Source: UBA1756 sp045132235
GTDB taxonomy: Bacteria; Bacteroidota; Bacteroidia; Bacteroidales; WCHB1-69
Assembly: GCA_045132235.1 (NCBI GenBank)
Contig: JBGURX010000020.1
Location: 1 to 64,000, forward strand
Direction: 5' to 3'
DNA: 64,000 bases
Below are positions 51,500 to 61,100 of this stretch, piece by piece. A model generated the notes under the pieces. It worked only from the letters and a program-made list of their open reading frames with translations. It was not told the DNA's origin and did not search any database. Every line of letters begins with the position of its first letter. The first letter of the stretch is position 1. Both the position numbers and the translations under genes were made by a program.

Positions 51500-52527
51500 A
51501 ACCTATCCATACAGGTTTTCAATTTCGTGGAAACGGCGGTTTCTTTGTCGGCGGCGATGAGGAAATGGTCGGCGATGGTGTCCACTTCGGCGCGGCGGGT
51601 GTCGGCGTCCACCTGACGTGTGGCGAGGTGGGCGGAGGAGAGAGCCACCACGCGCCAGTCACTGCACACGTCGCGCAGCATGGCGGCGGCCTCTTTCAGC
51701 TCGTCGCACTGCAGGATGGGGGCGGCTTCATCGAGGAAGTCGGCATAGAGGAAGCGGTAGCCCGCGCCGCCGGAGCCGATTTCAAGCATACGGTAGATGT
51801 GGATGAAGAACTTGCGGTCGTGGTCGTCGAGCTCCTTTTCCCTATAGGCGCGCACCACATCGGCCATGCTGCGCATGGCGCGGATGCCCTCGAAGGAGAG
51901 CGGATGATGGAGCATCTTCCAGCACACTTTGCGGATGCTCTTCACAATCGCCTTTTTGATGTCAAATTGCTGTGAAGGCTTCTGTTTCAGATAATAGATG
52001 TTGCCGATGATCGGCGGGATATGGAGGTTGAAGCGCGATTTCTGCAAATCCTGTGCGCTGATGGTCTTGAGTACCTCGCGGGGCTCAAAATTGTCCATCA
52101 CCAGATAGTCGTCGTCCTGCTTGCCGGCCACGAGCACGCTGTGACCGTTGAAGAAGAACCGCTGGTCTTCGGCGATGAAAGAGAGAGAGGATACTTCTGT
52201 GAGGATGCCGACAGGGATGCCTTTTTCGAGCAGGGCGTCCATATCGCGCATCGCCTTCCGCTTGTTGAGGAGCCAGTAACGCCTGTAGCACACGGGGGCG
52301 CCGATGCGCTTGAAAAAGGTGGTCATGATGGTGCCTTGCCAGCAGCGGCAGGCGATGACGCGGATGCCGCTGAACTTCACAAACCGCGGTGCGCCGAAAT
52401 CCATTCCCGCTCCCAGACCGAAAATCATCGCTTCGCTGTAATCCACTCCAAAAAAATGGAGAATGTTGCGTACCGTGCCGGTTTCGCAATGGATGGGAGG
52501 GAGGATTTCAAAATTATTCATTATCAA
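51496..52527 (-). CDS. BtrH N-terminal / DUF4872 protein (papain-like fold)
   Basis: 343 residues. The N-terminal part is a BtrH_N domain: a putative nucleophile Cys in PIHCETGTVRNILHFFG (C14) and a candidate His in FNGHSVLVAGKQDDDYLVMDNF. The C-terminal part is a DUF4872-like helical domain (about residues 190-335). In butirosin synthesis BtrH transfers an acyl chain from a carrier protein; here no carrier or PKS/NRPS gene is near, so the substrate is unknown. Either of two ATGs could start it. Confidence 0.75.
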   Translation of the reverse strand: MIMNNFEILPPIHCETGTVRNILHFFGVDYSEAMIFGLGAGMDFGAPRFVKFSGIRVIACRCWQGTIMTTFFKRIGAPVCYRRYWLLNKRKAMRDMDALLEKGIPVGILTEVSSLSFIAEDQRFFFNGHSVLVAGKQDDDYLVMDNFEPREVLKTISAQDLQKSRFNLHIPPIIGNIYYLKQKPSQQFDIKKAIVKSIRKVCWKMLHHPLSFEGIRAMRSMADVVRAYREKELDDHDRKFFIHIYRMLEIGSGGAGYRFLYADFLDEAAPILQCDELKEAAAMLRDVCSDWRVVALSSAHLATRQVDADTRRAEVDTIADHFLIAADKETAVSTKLKTCMDRF

Positions 52528-52589
52528 TAAAATAAAAGAAGAAACGATTGCATCGGCAAACGCGGATTTCCTTTTTCAAAAATAATTTG

Positions 52590-52597
52590 CAAATATA
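52590..52597 (-). promoter_or_regulatory. -7 promoter box of the BtrH-like gene
   Basis: TATATTTG on the minus strand, 63 bp upstream of 52527. Confidence 0.5.
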
Positions 52598-52649
52598 GCA
52601 CATTTTTCATTGCCTCCCCCACCCTTTCACCATTTCCAAAAAAAAATTG

Positions 52650-52657
52650 TATATTTG
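52650..52657 (+). promoter_or_regulatory. -7 promoter box of the TPR gene at 52684
   Basis: TATATTTG, 27 bp before the start. Confidence 0.6.
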
Positions 52658-52683
52658 CCGCGAAAAACAAAATCCCATCCAAA

Positions 52684-54267
52684 ATGAAAAAACTTCTTTT
52701 TACCCTCCTCTGCATCTTTATCCTGCCGGCGATGTTCGCGCAGAAAACATCCGAAGCCTTTGAGAGAGGCCTCAACCTATTCCAAAACGGAAAATACGAA
52801 AAGGCACTTCCTTTTTTTGAAGAAGACCTTGCCCAGCAGCCCAAATCCGGCTATTCGAATTTCGCTGCAGGAGCCTGTCTGATGAAGATGGAACGCTATT
52901 CGGAAGCCATCCCCTACTTGGACCAAGCCATCAAATACATGCCGAAAGGGGAACGACCGCTCGTATATATGCAGAAGGCGAGCGCCTATTACGGCATTGA
53001 CAACAATGCCGCCGCGCTGGAAGTGCTGAACGAAGCCATCAAAAAGTACCCGAAACTGCCGGATCTCTACATCACCCGCGCCAGCCTCTACCAAGCAATG
53101 GAGTACTATCCATCAGCGATAAACGACTGCGACAAAGCCCTCGCGCTCGACCCTGCCAACGGCCAAGCGATGTTTCTAAAGAGCCAGCTGCTGTTGGACA
53201 AGGAACAGTATGTTGAAGCGCTGACCTTGGCGGAGCAGGTGCTGGCGCAGGAGCGCAACAGCGCCTATCTGCGCCTCTACATCTCCATAGTACACTGCGC
53301 GCTCGAACAATACGAGGAAGCCCTCGACAACTTCATCAACTACCTCACCCACGAGGAGTACTATGAAGAGTCATTCGAAGTGATGAAAATTCTGGCCGAC
53401 ACGATTCCGGAGCAGCTGTTCGAGCGTTTGGATGCGCAAGCCATCAAATACCCTTCCAGTGCCACATGGCCCTACATGGCTCTCAACGCCTGCCACTACA
53501 TCAACGAATACCACCGGGGCATCAGCTACGCCCAAAAGTTGCATGCCATTGCCAACGATTCCACCTCTTACGAATACCTTATATCCACGATCACACGAGC
53601 CGATGAGTACGAAAAGGTGCTGGAGCTTTTGAAAGAAGCCCCCCAGTGGGGTTACAGCGACGAAGAATGCATGACTATGACTTTCAATACCCTTTTCAAT
53701 ACAGTACACTACGACGAACTGTTGGCTCTGTACGACTCCCTTTTCCCCGACCCGACCCTTGACACCAACTACACCCATTTCCCTTTCGGCTGCTATGCCA
53801 ATACCCAGCAATGGCAGAAAGCCCTTGACTGGCTGGAACGCATTTTGCCACAAAATAAAGACAACGAAGATTTCCCCGTTTTTTATTACAACGCCATCGC
53901 CAAAATCAAATTATTGCAACACGACACCCTCGCCGCACAAGCCGCCGCACACAAAGCCATTGAAACCGACCCCGACCGGATCATCGCCTACTATTTTATC
54001 GGCGACAAAGAAAAAGCATACCAGCAATTGGCAAAAAAATACGATTTCGACAGCGAAGATGGTTACGAATTATATAATATTGCGACCTGCTACGCCATGA
54101 TGGACGACCCCACCAACGCACTCATCTATCTCCGAAAATCCTTCGAAGCCGGCTACTATTACGGTATGGGCCGGAGCATCGCCATCGACTGCGAGCTGTA
54201 CAACCTCCGCAACCTGCCCGAATTCAAGGCCCTGCTGGAGGAATTTGCCGAAAAGCAGAAAAAGTAA
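52684..54267 (+). CDS. Secreted tetratricopeptide-repeat protein
   Basis: 527 residues with a signal peptide (MKKLLFTLLCIFILPAMFAQ). Successive TPR-like helix pairs cover about residues 25-260 (GLNLFQNGKYEKALPFFEEDLAQQP, MKMERYSEAIPYLDQAIKYMP, LYQAMEYYPSAINDCDKALALDP) and again toward the C-terminus. It abuts porT tail-to-tail (1 bp apart). It is probably a periplasmic protein-protein scaffold; the partner is unknown. Confidence 0.8.
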   Translation: MKKLLFTLLCIFILPAMFAQKTSEAFERGLNLFQNGKYEKALPFFEEDLAQQPKSGYSNFAAGACLMKMERYSEAIPYLDQAIKYMPKGERPLVYMQKASAYYGIDNNAAALEVLNEAIKKYPKLPDLYITRASLYQAMEYYPSAINDCDKALALDPANGQAMFLKSQLLLDKEQYVEALTLAEQVLAQERNSAYLRLYISIVHCALEQYEEALDNFINYLTHEEYYEESFEVMKILADTIPEQLFERLDAQAIKYPSSATWPYMALNACHYINEYHRGISYAQKLHAIANDSTSYEYLISTITRADEYEKVLELLKEAPQWGYSDEECMTMTFNTLFNTVHYDELLALYDSLFPDPTLDTNYTHFPFGCYANTQQWQKALDWLERILPQNKDNEDFPVFYYNAIAKIKLLQHDTLAAQAAAHKAIETDPDRIIAYYFIGDKEKAYQQLAKKYDFDSEDGYELYNIATCYAMMDDPTNALIYLRKSFEAGYYYGMGRSIAIDCELYNLRNLPEFKALLEEFAEKQKK

Positions 54268-54990
54268 TTATTCGAAAATAAAGGAGACCTGCAGCATCTT
54301 CGAGCGGAGCGACTGCACGCTCTGCGCGTACATGTTGTCCTCTTTCACCAGCAGGTTCATCAGTCCGAACGACATCTTGAACTCGGTGGTGAATTTGAAA
54401 TAGGTGCAGTAGAAGTCGATGCCCACACCCACCTGTGCCTGCACGTCGTGCGGGTAGAGTTTGAGCATGATTTCGTTGGGATTGCTGTTCTTTTTCTTCG
54501 CCGCCGATATGAGGTCGAGGCTGTATTGTGCGCCGCCAATGACGTACGCACGCACGTTGTGCATACGCGACGACTTGAACTTCACCAGCAAAGGCAGATC
54601 CAGATACACCGACTCGATGCGTTTCTTGGTAATCAGCTGCGAGGCATCGGGGTAAAGGATGGTGTAGCGCACCACGCGGTCGCCGAAGGAGAGTCCGGGG
54701 ATGAAACGCAGGTCGAAATACTTGCCGAGACGAAGGTTGGTGACGATGCCGAGGTTGAAACCGCTCATGGCGGCAGTGTTGATGACCATGAGGGAATCGT
54801 ACTGGCTGAGGTCGTTGTCGGAGCGGATGGAGAAGTCGAACTGGTTGTAGCCGAGAAGGAAGCCGAAATGGAACAGCTGGTTGTCGTATTTCTGGAGGTT
54901 CGGCACGCCAAAGTTGAATTTTTGTGCGTGCCCGGGAATGGACAACGCCAACACCATCAGGAGTATGAGAAGAGCTTTACACTTTTTCAC
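54268..54990 (-). CDS. porT: PorT-family outer-membrane beta-barrel protein (T9SS component)
   Basis: 240 residues with a signal peptide (ending IPGHAQ). The N-terminal mature block KFNFGVPNLQKYDNQLFHFGFLLGYNQFDF and later GFNLGIVTNLRLGKYFDLRFIPGLSFGDR, with a C-terminal Phe-Glu (VSFIFE), match the PorT family. PorT is required for type IX secretion in Porphyromonas. Together with the C-terminal sorting domain of the SGNH hydrolase at 8913, this indicates T9SS in this organism. Confidence 0.85.
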   Translation of the reverse strand: MKKCKALLILLMVLALSIPGHAQKFNFGVPNLQKYDNQLFHFGFLLGYNQFDFSIRSDNDLSQYDSLMVINTAAMSGFNLGIVTNLRLGKYFDLRFIPGLSFGDRVVRYTILYPDASQLITKKRIESVYLDLPLLVKFKSSRMHNVRAYVIGGAQYSLDLISAAKKKNSNPNEIMLKLYPHDVQAQVGVGIDFYCTYFKFTTEFKMSFGLMNLLVKEDNMYAQSVQSLRSKMLQVSFIFE

Positions 54991-55055
54991 TTTAAAAAAT
55001 TTAGAAAGATGTAACGACAGAAAGCGTCAAATATTGCACGGGAAGAAAATCAATA

Positions 55056-55862
55056 TTATTCCAGATCCCATGCCTCTTTGATGCCCTTGTAGTCGATGCG
55101 CACCTGACCGTTGCCGATATACTCGGCCCCCACTTGGATGTCCTCCCTGTTTTCCATAATGGCGGTCATGCTCACCTTTCCGTCCGTCCAATCGATGGCA
55201 CCCTTCTGGTTGGCCGCCTGACGGATGGGGGTGTCAATCTGGTAATTCAACAATGCACAGCCTAAGCAATAGATGCCCGAACCCTCCAGCTGATAGGCCG
55301 ACTCGCCGAGCTTAACCGGTGTGGCTGCGGCAGTCAGACGCAAATTCCACGATACCGTATCGCCAGCCATAGGGTAATACTCCAACTCCGGAGAGATAAA
55401 CAAATCAGAGGTTATTTCCCAACAGCCTGCCTCCACACAACTGACGTTCAAACTGCCACATGGGAATCCGTATTTTCCCATCAAATAATCATCATCCACA
55501 TAACTAAGCACTTCCCATGCGCTCCCCATGTCGGAAAGCAGAGTCTGGTGGGTATTGATGGATTTTTGCAGCTGTTCACCTTTGTAAATCAAATAATTGC
55601 CGTTCTCATCCACACGGATGCGCTCATTGGGAAAATATTTATCCTCAATCTCAATACGGCCCAGACTGTCGGCGGCGAGCCATGCGTTGAGGTAGAAGGC
55701 CGTCTGCACGGGACTTTTCAACACGTAGTTTGTAATGTTGAACCAACATTCGTGGATCTCCTTGCCGCGCTGGGTGGGACGACGGTCCTTGTCGCCACAC
55801 TCCCAGATGCAACTGGTGAAAAATACTGAAAGAATGCAGAAAGTGAAGATATACTTTTTCAT
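55056..55862 (-). CDS. Lipoprotein of unknown function
   Basis: 268 residues with a lipobox (KKYIFTFCILSVFFTSC). The mature protein is rich in aromatic and Cys residues (CIWECGDKD, LNVSCVEAGCWEIT, YCLGCALLNYQ). No known domain was recognised. It follows the beta-barrel gene by 2 bp, so the two are likely co-transcribed and may be an outer-membrane pair. Confidence 0.6.
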   Translation of the reverse strand: MKKYIFTFCILSVFFTSCIWECGDKDRRPTQRGKEIHECWFNITNYVLKSPVQTAFYLNAWLAADSLGRIEIEDKYFPNERIRVDENGNYLIYKGEQLQKSINTHQTLLSDMGSAWEVLSYVDDDYLMGKYGFPCGSLNVSCVEAGCWEITSDLFISPELEYYPMAGDTVSWNLRLTAAATPVKLGESAYQLEGSGIYCLGCALLNYQIDTPIRQAANQKGAIDWTDGKVSMTAIMENREDIQVGAEYIGNGQVRIDYKGIKEAWDLE

Positions 55863-55864
55863 GA

Positions 55865-56527
55865 CTAATTATTTTTTTGACCATTAAAACGATAACCGAA
55901 GCCCAATCTAAAGATGCCCATCGGGCCGACACCAAACTCGGCACTGCCGTACCACTTGTAGCCCACCTGCACGCCCACGAAGGTGAGCTGACCGGCGAAC
56001 TGGGCGAAGGTGCTTTCCGTATTCCTGTTGAAGTTCACCACGCTGAAGCCGAGACCGATTTCAGAGTAGCAAGTCACGATGGGTTTGTTGACCCACGAAA
56101 AGCGGACAGTGGGGATGACGGAGAAGATGTGCGTGTACTCGTAGTGGTCGCGCAGGCCGGTGGGACGGTCATACACCGGCTTGTAGAACCCGCAGTAGCT
56201 GACGTTACCGCCCACCCAGAACCACTTGGCCACACGGTAGGAGTAGCCCGCATTGAGGGCGAACGACGACCACGTGATGCCATCGTACTGGTCGGGGGTG
56301 AACCAATACCACGGATTGTAATCCTCCCACGGATCACTGATCATTCTAAAGAACGGCAAATTGTCGGTGGTGGCAGCGGCGATCACCGGGTCGCCGATGG
56401 TGAAATGCGCCTCATGGCGGGGCAGCAGCTGCTTCCAAGAGGACTTGCTTTGAACCGTGTCGCTCTGGGCCCACCCGGTGGTGGCGACCAGCGACAGCAG
56501 CAGGATGATGAGGGTTGTTTTTTTCAT
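55865..56527 (-). CDS. Outer-membrane beta-barrel protein
   Basis: The start at 56527 gives a signal peptide (MKKTTLIILLLSLVATTGWAQ) and a 220-residue protein. Alternating aromatic/polar strands (SFALNAGYSYRVAKWFWVGGNVSYCGF, IFSVIPTVRFSWV, TCYSEIGLGFSVVNF, GIFRLGFGYRFN) suggest an eight-stranded barrel. No specific family is identified. It precedes the lipoprotein gene by 2 bp. Upstream tandem repeats at 56551-56606 lie just before the start. Confidence 0.7.
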   Translation of the reverse strand: MKKTTLIILLLSLVATTGWAQSDTVQSKSSWKQLLPRHEAHFTIGDPVIAAATTDNLPFFRMISDPWEDYNPWYWFTPDQYDGITWSSFALNAGYSYRVAKWFWVGGNVSYCGFYKPVYDRPTGLRDHYEYTHIFSVIPTVRFSWVNKPIVTCYSEIGLGFSVVNFNRNTESTFAQFAGQLTFVGVQVGYKWYGSAEFGVGPMGIFRLGFGYRFNGQKNN

Positions 56528-56550
56528 GATGATATTTTTTAGGAGATGGT

Positions 56551-56594
56551 GCATGCATTTTGTTGAGACAACGCATGCATTTTGTTGAGACAAC
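56551..56594. repeat. 22-bp tandem duplication
   Basis: Two exact copies of a 22-bp unit (56551-56572 and 56573-56594), then a partial third copy (gcatgc). It lies between the divergent-end regions of the beta-barrel and FucP genes. Confidence 0.9.
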
Positions 56595-56606
56595 GCATGC
56601 GTTGTC
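56589..56606. repeat. Perfect 18-bp palindrome gacaacgcatgcgttgtc
   Basis: Perfect inverted repeat at the end of the tandem duplication, just before the fucP stop codon. Confidence 0.85.
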
Positions 56607-56607
56607 T

Positions 56608-57978
56608 TTACTTTTCAGTTTTCAGTTCCTTTGTGCATTTGATGCCGAAGAAGACCAAGTAGGCGTATGCGAGTATCGGCACGAGGTAGGTATAGTGGTA
56701 GCCGTGCATCGCATCGGCGAGGAAGCCTTGCAGCAGCGGGAGCAGCGCGCCGCCCACGATGGCCATGACCAGCAGCGAGGAGCCCTGCGCCTTGTACTGG
56801 CCCAGCCGTGCGATGGCGCTGGAGAAGATGTTGCCCCACATCACCGAGTTGAACAGTCCCGTGCCCACCAGCAGCCAGATGGCGGGATAGCCCGTCACCA
56901 CCATGGCGCAGATGAGGAAGATGATGTTGACCCCCGAGAAGACGGCGATGAGCTTGGTGGAATGCGACTGTCCAGCCATGAAGGCGAAGATGTTGATGAC
57001 GATGAACGCCAAGTAGGGCAGCATGTCTTTGGGAGAGAAGGTGTGGGGATGGAGGAAGTAGGTGATGCCCAGCAAAGCGGCGAAGGTGGCCAGCGACACC
57101 ACGGTCATCAGTCCGTACTTGGCGAATTTGTTGCGGAAATTGACGAGCGACAGCGAGCCGAGGAAACGGCCGATCATGAGTCCGCCCCAGTAGAAGGCGA
57201 GCAGGATGTTGGATTTTTCTTCGGGGATGTCGGGGATGAGCTGTTTGGCGCAGTTCTTGAAGCTGCTGCCGATGCACACCTCGGCGCCGACATAGCAGAA
57301 GATGGCGAGGATGCCGAACAGCAGCAGCGGGTCTTTGAGAGCCTGGGCGCCCATCTTGACCTTCTCTTCGTTCTTGAAGGAGGGCAGCGGCACCACGGCA
57401 ATCATTACGGCCAACAGCAGGAACATGCCGCAGAGAATCAGGTAGGGAATGTGGATGTGGGCGGCGTCGCTGAGACGGGCGAGCATGATGCCGCCGACCA
57501 TCGGGGCGAGGGTGGTGCCTAAAGAGTTGAATGCCTGCGACAGGTTGAGCCGCCCGGAGGCCCCGTCCGGCTCACCGAGGATGGTGACATACGGGTTGGC
57601 CGCTATCTGCAAGAGGGTGACACCCAGACCGATAACGAACAGTCCGACCAGAAACAGCACATACGAGTGGCTGACCGACGCGGGATAGAACAGCGCGCAG
57701 CCGCCCGCCGCCACAACCAGTCCGGCGAGGATGCCGTACTTGTAGCCCAACTTGCTGATGGGGTCGCCGGCCACCACCGAGATGATGAAATAGACCAACG
57801 AGCCGATGAAGTAGGCACCGAAGAAAGAGAACTGCACGAACATCGACGCGCCATAGCTGAGCTCGAACATATCCTTGAACTTCGGTATCAGAAGGTCGTT
57901 CATGCAGGTGATGAAGCCCCACATGAAGAAGAGCAGCACGATAACTGCGAATGAGATGAGTTGGGTGCCTTTTTTCAT
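56608..57978 (-). CDS. FucP-type MFS sugar:H+ symporter
   Basis: The start at 57978 (MKKGTQLISFAVIVLLFFMWGFITCMNDLLIPKFKD) gives 456 residues with about twelve helices. The N-terminal FFMWGFITCMNDLLIP and LQIAANPYVTILGEPDGASGRLNLSQAFNSLG blocks are the FucP/GluP family signatures (fucose, glucose or galactose uptake by proton symport in the inner membrane). The specific sugar is unknown. A -7 box lies upstream at 57997. Confidence 0.9.
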   Translation of the reverse strand: MKKGTQLISFAVIVLLFFMWGFITCMNDLLIPKFKDMFELSYGASMFVQFSFFGAYFIGSLVYFIISVVAGDPISKLGYKYGILAGLVVAAGGCALFYPASVSHSYVLFLVGLFVIGLGVTLLQIAANPYVTILGEPDGASGRLNLSQAFNSLGTTLAPMVGGIMLARLSDAAHIHIPYLILCGMFLLLAVMIAVVPLPSFKNEEKVKMGAQALKDPLLLFGILAIFCYVGAEVCIGSSFKNCAKQLIPDIPEEKSNILLAFYWGGLMIGRFLGSLSLVNFRNKFAKYGLMTVVSLATFAALLGITYFLHPHTFSPKDMLPYLAFIVINIFAFMAGQSHSTKLIAVFSGVNIIFLICAMVVTGYPAIWLLVGTGLFNSVMWGNIFSSAIARLGQYKAQGSSLLVMAIVGGALLPLLQGFLADAMHGYHYTYLVPILAYAYLVFFGIKCTKELKTEK

Positions 57979-57996
57979 ATCATTTAAAATGGGCTG

Positions 57997-58004
57997 CAAA
58001 ATTA
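57997..58004 (-). promoter_or_regulatory. -7 promoter box of the FucP-type gene
   Basis: TAATTTTG on the minus strand, 19 bp upstream of 57978. Confidence 0.6.
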
Positions 58005-58015
58005 CTATTTTAAAT

Positions 58016-58034
58016 TGAAAATTGAGAATTGAAA
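58016..58034. repeat. 19-bp dispersed repeat (copy 2)
   Basis: tgaaaattgagaattgaaa is the exact reverse complement of 10001-10019. Both copies are intergenic. Confidence 0.8.
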
Positions 58035-58095
58035 GGTGAAAAATCTGAAGAACGTCACCGCACACCTGTATCATCACACACTCACAATAAAATTG

Positions 58096-58103
58096 TATCT
58101 TTG
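58096..58103 (+). promoter_or_regulatory. -7 promoter box of mfd
   Basis: TATCTTTG, 28 bp before the mfd start. Confidence 0.6.
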
Positions 58104-58123
58104 CACCCCAAATTTCAGAGACG

Positions 58124-61100
58124 ATGACCGAAGATGAAATGATGCATTTGCTGCACTCCCCACATCAGGGAAATCTGAATGATTTTTTTGTAAATCAAGA
58201 ACATAGACTGCACCTCTCGGGGCTGTCCGGCTCGTCGCTGGCCTTGGCGGTGGTCCCGCTGCTGGAGCCGCTCACCCGCAACCATCTCTTCATCTTCCCC
58301 GACCGCGAAAGCTCCGCCTTCTTCTACCACGACCTCGAAAAACTCCTTTCAGATGTCAACCGACCGCTGGAGCAGAAACAGGTACACTACTTCCCCGCCT
58401 CCTACCGCCGTCCCTACGACTTGGAGGAGGTGGACAACGCCAACATCAAACTTCGCTCCGAAATCATCAACAAGCTTTTATATGAAGAGAGCCGGAGCGT
58501 CATCGTCACCTACCCCGAGGCCATCGCCGAAAAGCTCACCTCCACCCGCTTCCTCAAAGCCAACTCCTACACGGTGAAAAAGGGCGAAATGCTTCCCCTC
58601 GACATCTTCATCAACTTCCTTTACGAATACCAATACCAGCAGGAAGATTTCGTGTTCGAGCCCGGCCAGTTTGCCTGGCGCGGTGCCATCTTCGACATCT
58701 TCTCCTACTCAGAAGAATATCCCTATCGCATTGAGCTGTCGGGCGATACGGTGGAATCCATCCGTCTGTTCGACACCAACACGCAGCTCTCCATCCGCGA
58801 GGTGGACCAGCTGCACATCATGCCGCTGGCCTCGTCGCTCGAAACGGAAGAGCAACGGGTGAGTTTCTTCGAGTTCCTGCAGCCCAACGACCTTTTCTGG
58901 GTGAAAAAGTGCGGCGACGTGAAGACCACCATCCAGCGCAACTACAAAAAGGTAGTGGAGGAATTTGAGAAGAACGACTCCCCTATCGGCCACGTGCTGC
59001 CCGAAGAGCTGTACATCGACGGCAACGCCTTCATCGACCGCTTCCAAGAGCACGACTTCGTGGAAATCGACTCCACCTTCTTCCACGAATACGACCGCAA
59101 TGTGGATTTCTACATCCAGCCGCAGAACGCCTTCAGCAAGAATTTCGACCTGCTGCTGAACGAGTGGATCGACAACCTCGAGCACGGCTACGAAACCGTG
59201 TTCCTGACCGAGAACGAGCAACAGCGGGCGCGCATGTCGCACATTATGAACGACATGCTGACGGCCTACAACCTCCAGAACAAGACCGAATACACCGTGG
59301 AGCAGCTTTTCCACTCATACCCTTTCATTCTGCACGAAGGCTTCCGCGACGAGGAGGGCAAGCTGTGTGTTTACACCGACCATCAGATTTTCGAGAAATA
59401 CCACCGCTTCGTCATCCGCGACCGCTACAAACGCAGCGAGGCCTTCACCCTGAAGGAGATTTACGACCTGCAGCCCGGCGACTACGTGGTGCACATCGAC
59501 CACGGTATCGGCGTGTACGAGGGTCTGGCCAAGATGGAGGTGAACGGTGTGGAGCAGGAGGCCATCCAGCTGCGCTATAAGGATGGCGACCAGCTGTTTA
59601 TCAGCATCCACTCTTTACATAAGATTACCAAATACGTCGGTAAGGACGGCACGCCGCCCACCCTGCACCGCCTTGGCTCGGGCACGTGGGAGAAGATGAA
59701 AGAGCGCACCAAACGGCGCGTGAAGGAGCTGGCGGTGGATCTTATCAAGCTGTATGCCAAGCGGAAAGCGCAGAAAGGTTTCGCCTTCTCGGCCGACAAC
59801 TACCTGCAGACCGAGCTGGAGGCCTCCTTCATCTACGAGGACACGCCGGACCAGGTGAAGGCCATGCACGATATCAAAAACGATATGGAGGCCGACTGTC
59901 CCATGGACCGCCTGCTGTGCGGCGATGTGGGGTTCGGCAAGACCGAGCTGGCCATCCGTGCCGCCTTCAAGGCTGTGTGCGACAGCAAGCAGGTGGCCGT
60001 GCTGGTGCCCACCACCGTGCTGGCGCTGCAGCACTTCACCACCTTTTCCGAACGACTCCACAACATGCCCTGCCGCGTGGGCTACATCAACCGGTTCCGT
60101 ACCGCCAAACAGATCCGTGAGACGCTGAAAGATCTGAAAGAAGGGAAATTGGATATTCTGATCGGCACGCACCGCATTTTGGGTAAAGATGTGGTTTTTA
60201 AGGATTTGGGATTGTTGATTATTGATGAAGAGCAAAAGTTCGGTGTGGGGGCGAAAGAGAAACTGCGCGAGCTGAAGGTGACGGTGGACACGCTCACCAT
60301 GTCGGCGACGCCGATACCGCGCACGCTGCAGTTCTCGATGATGGGTGCCCGCGACATCTCGGTCATCATGACGCCGCCGGCCAACCGCTACCCGATACAG
60401 ACCGAGGTGCACACCTTCGACGAGGAGATCATCCGCGACGCCATCCGCTACGAGATGCAGCGCGGCGGGCAGGTGTTTGTGGTACACAACAAGGTGCAGA
60501 ACATCATGGAGGTGGCGGGACTGGTGAAGCGGCTTGTGCCCGACGCGCGGGTGGCAGTCGGTCACGGCCAGATGGAGGGCAAGGAGCTGGAGCAGGTGAT
60601 GATGGACTTCATCGACGGACGCTACGACGTGCTGGTGGCGACCACCATTGTGGAGTCGGGGCTCGACATCACCAACGCCAACACCATGATTATCAACGAT
60701 GCACAGAATTTCGCGCTCAACGTGCTGCACCAGTTGCGCGGCCGTGTGGGACGAAACAACAAGAAGGCCTTCTGCTATATGCTCACGAAGCCGATGGATA
60801 CCCTCAACGACCAGGCCCGGAAGCGCCTGAAGGCCATCGAGGACTTCTCCGAAATCGGCAGCGGCTTCCAAATCGCCATGCGCGACATGGACATCCGCGG
60901 GGCGGGCGACGTGCTGGGCGCCGACCAGAGCGGATTCATCTCCGACATCGGATTCGAGACCTACCAGAAGATCCTCAACGAGGCCATCCTCGAGCTGCAG
61001 GACCAGAACTCGCTGGACGATGCGCCAGACCAGCCGTTGGTGCAGCGCGAGTGCATGCTCGAAACCGACCTCGGCCTCCTCTTCCCCAGCGACTACATCG

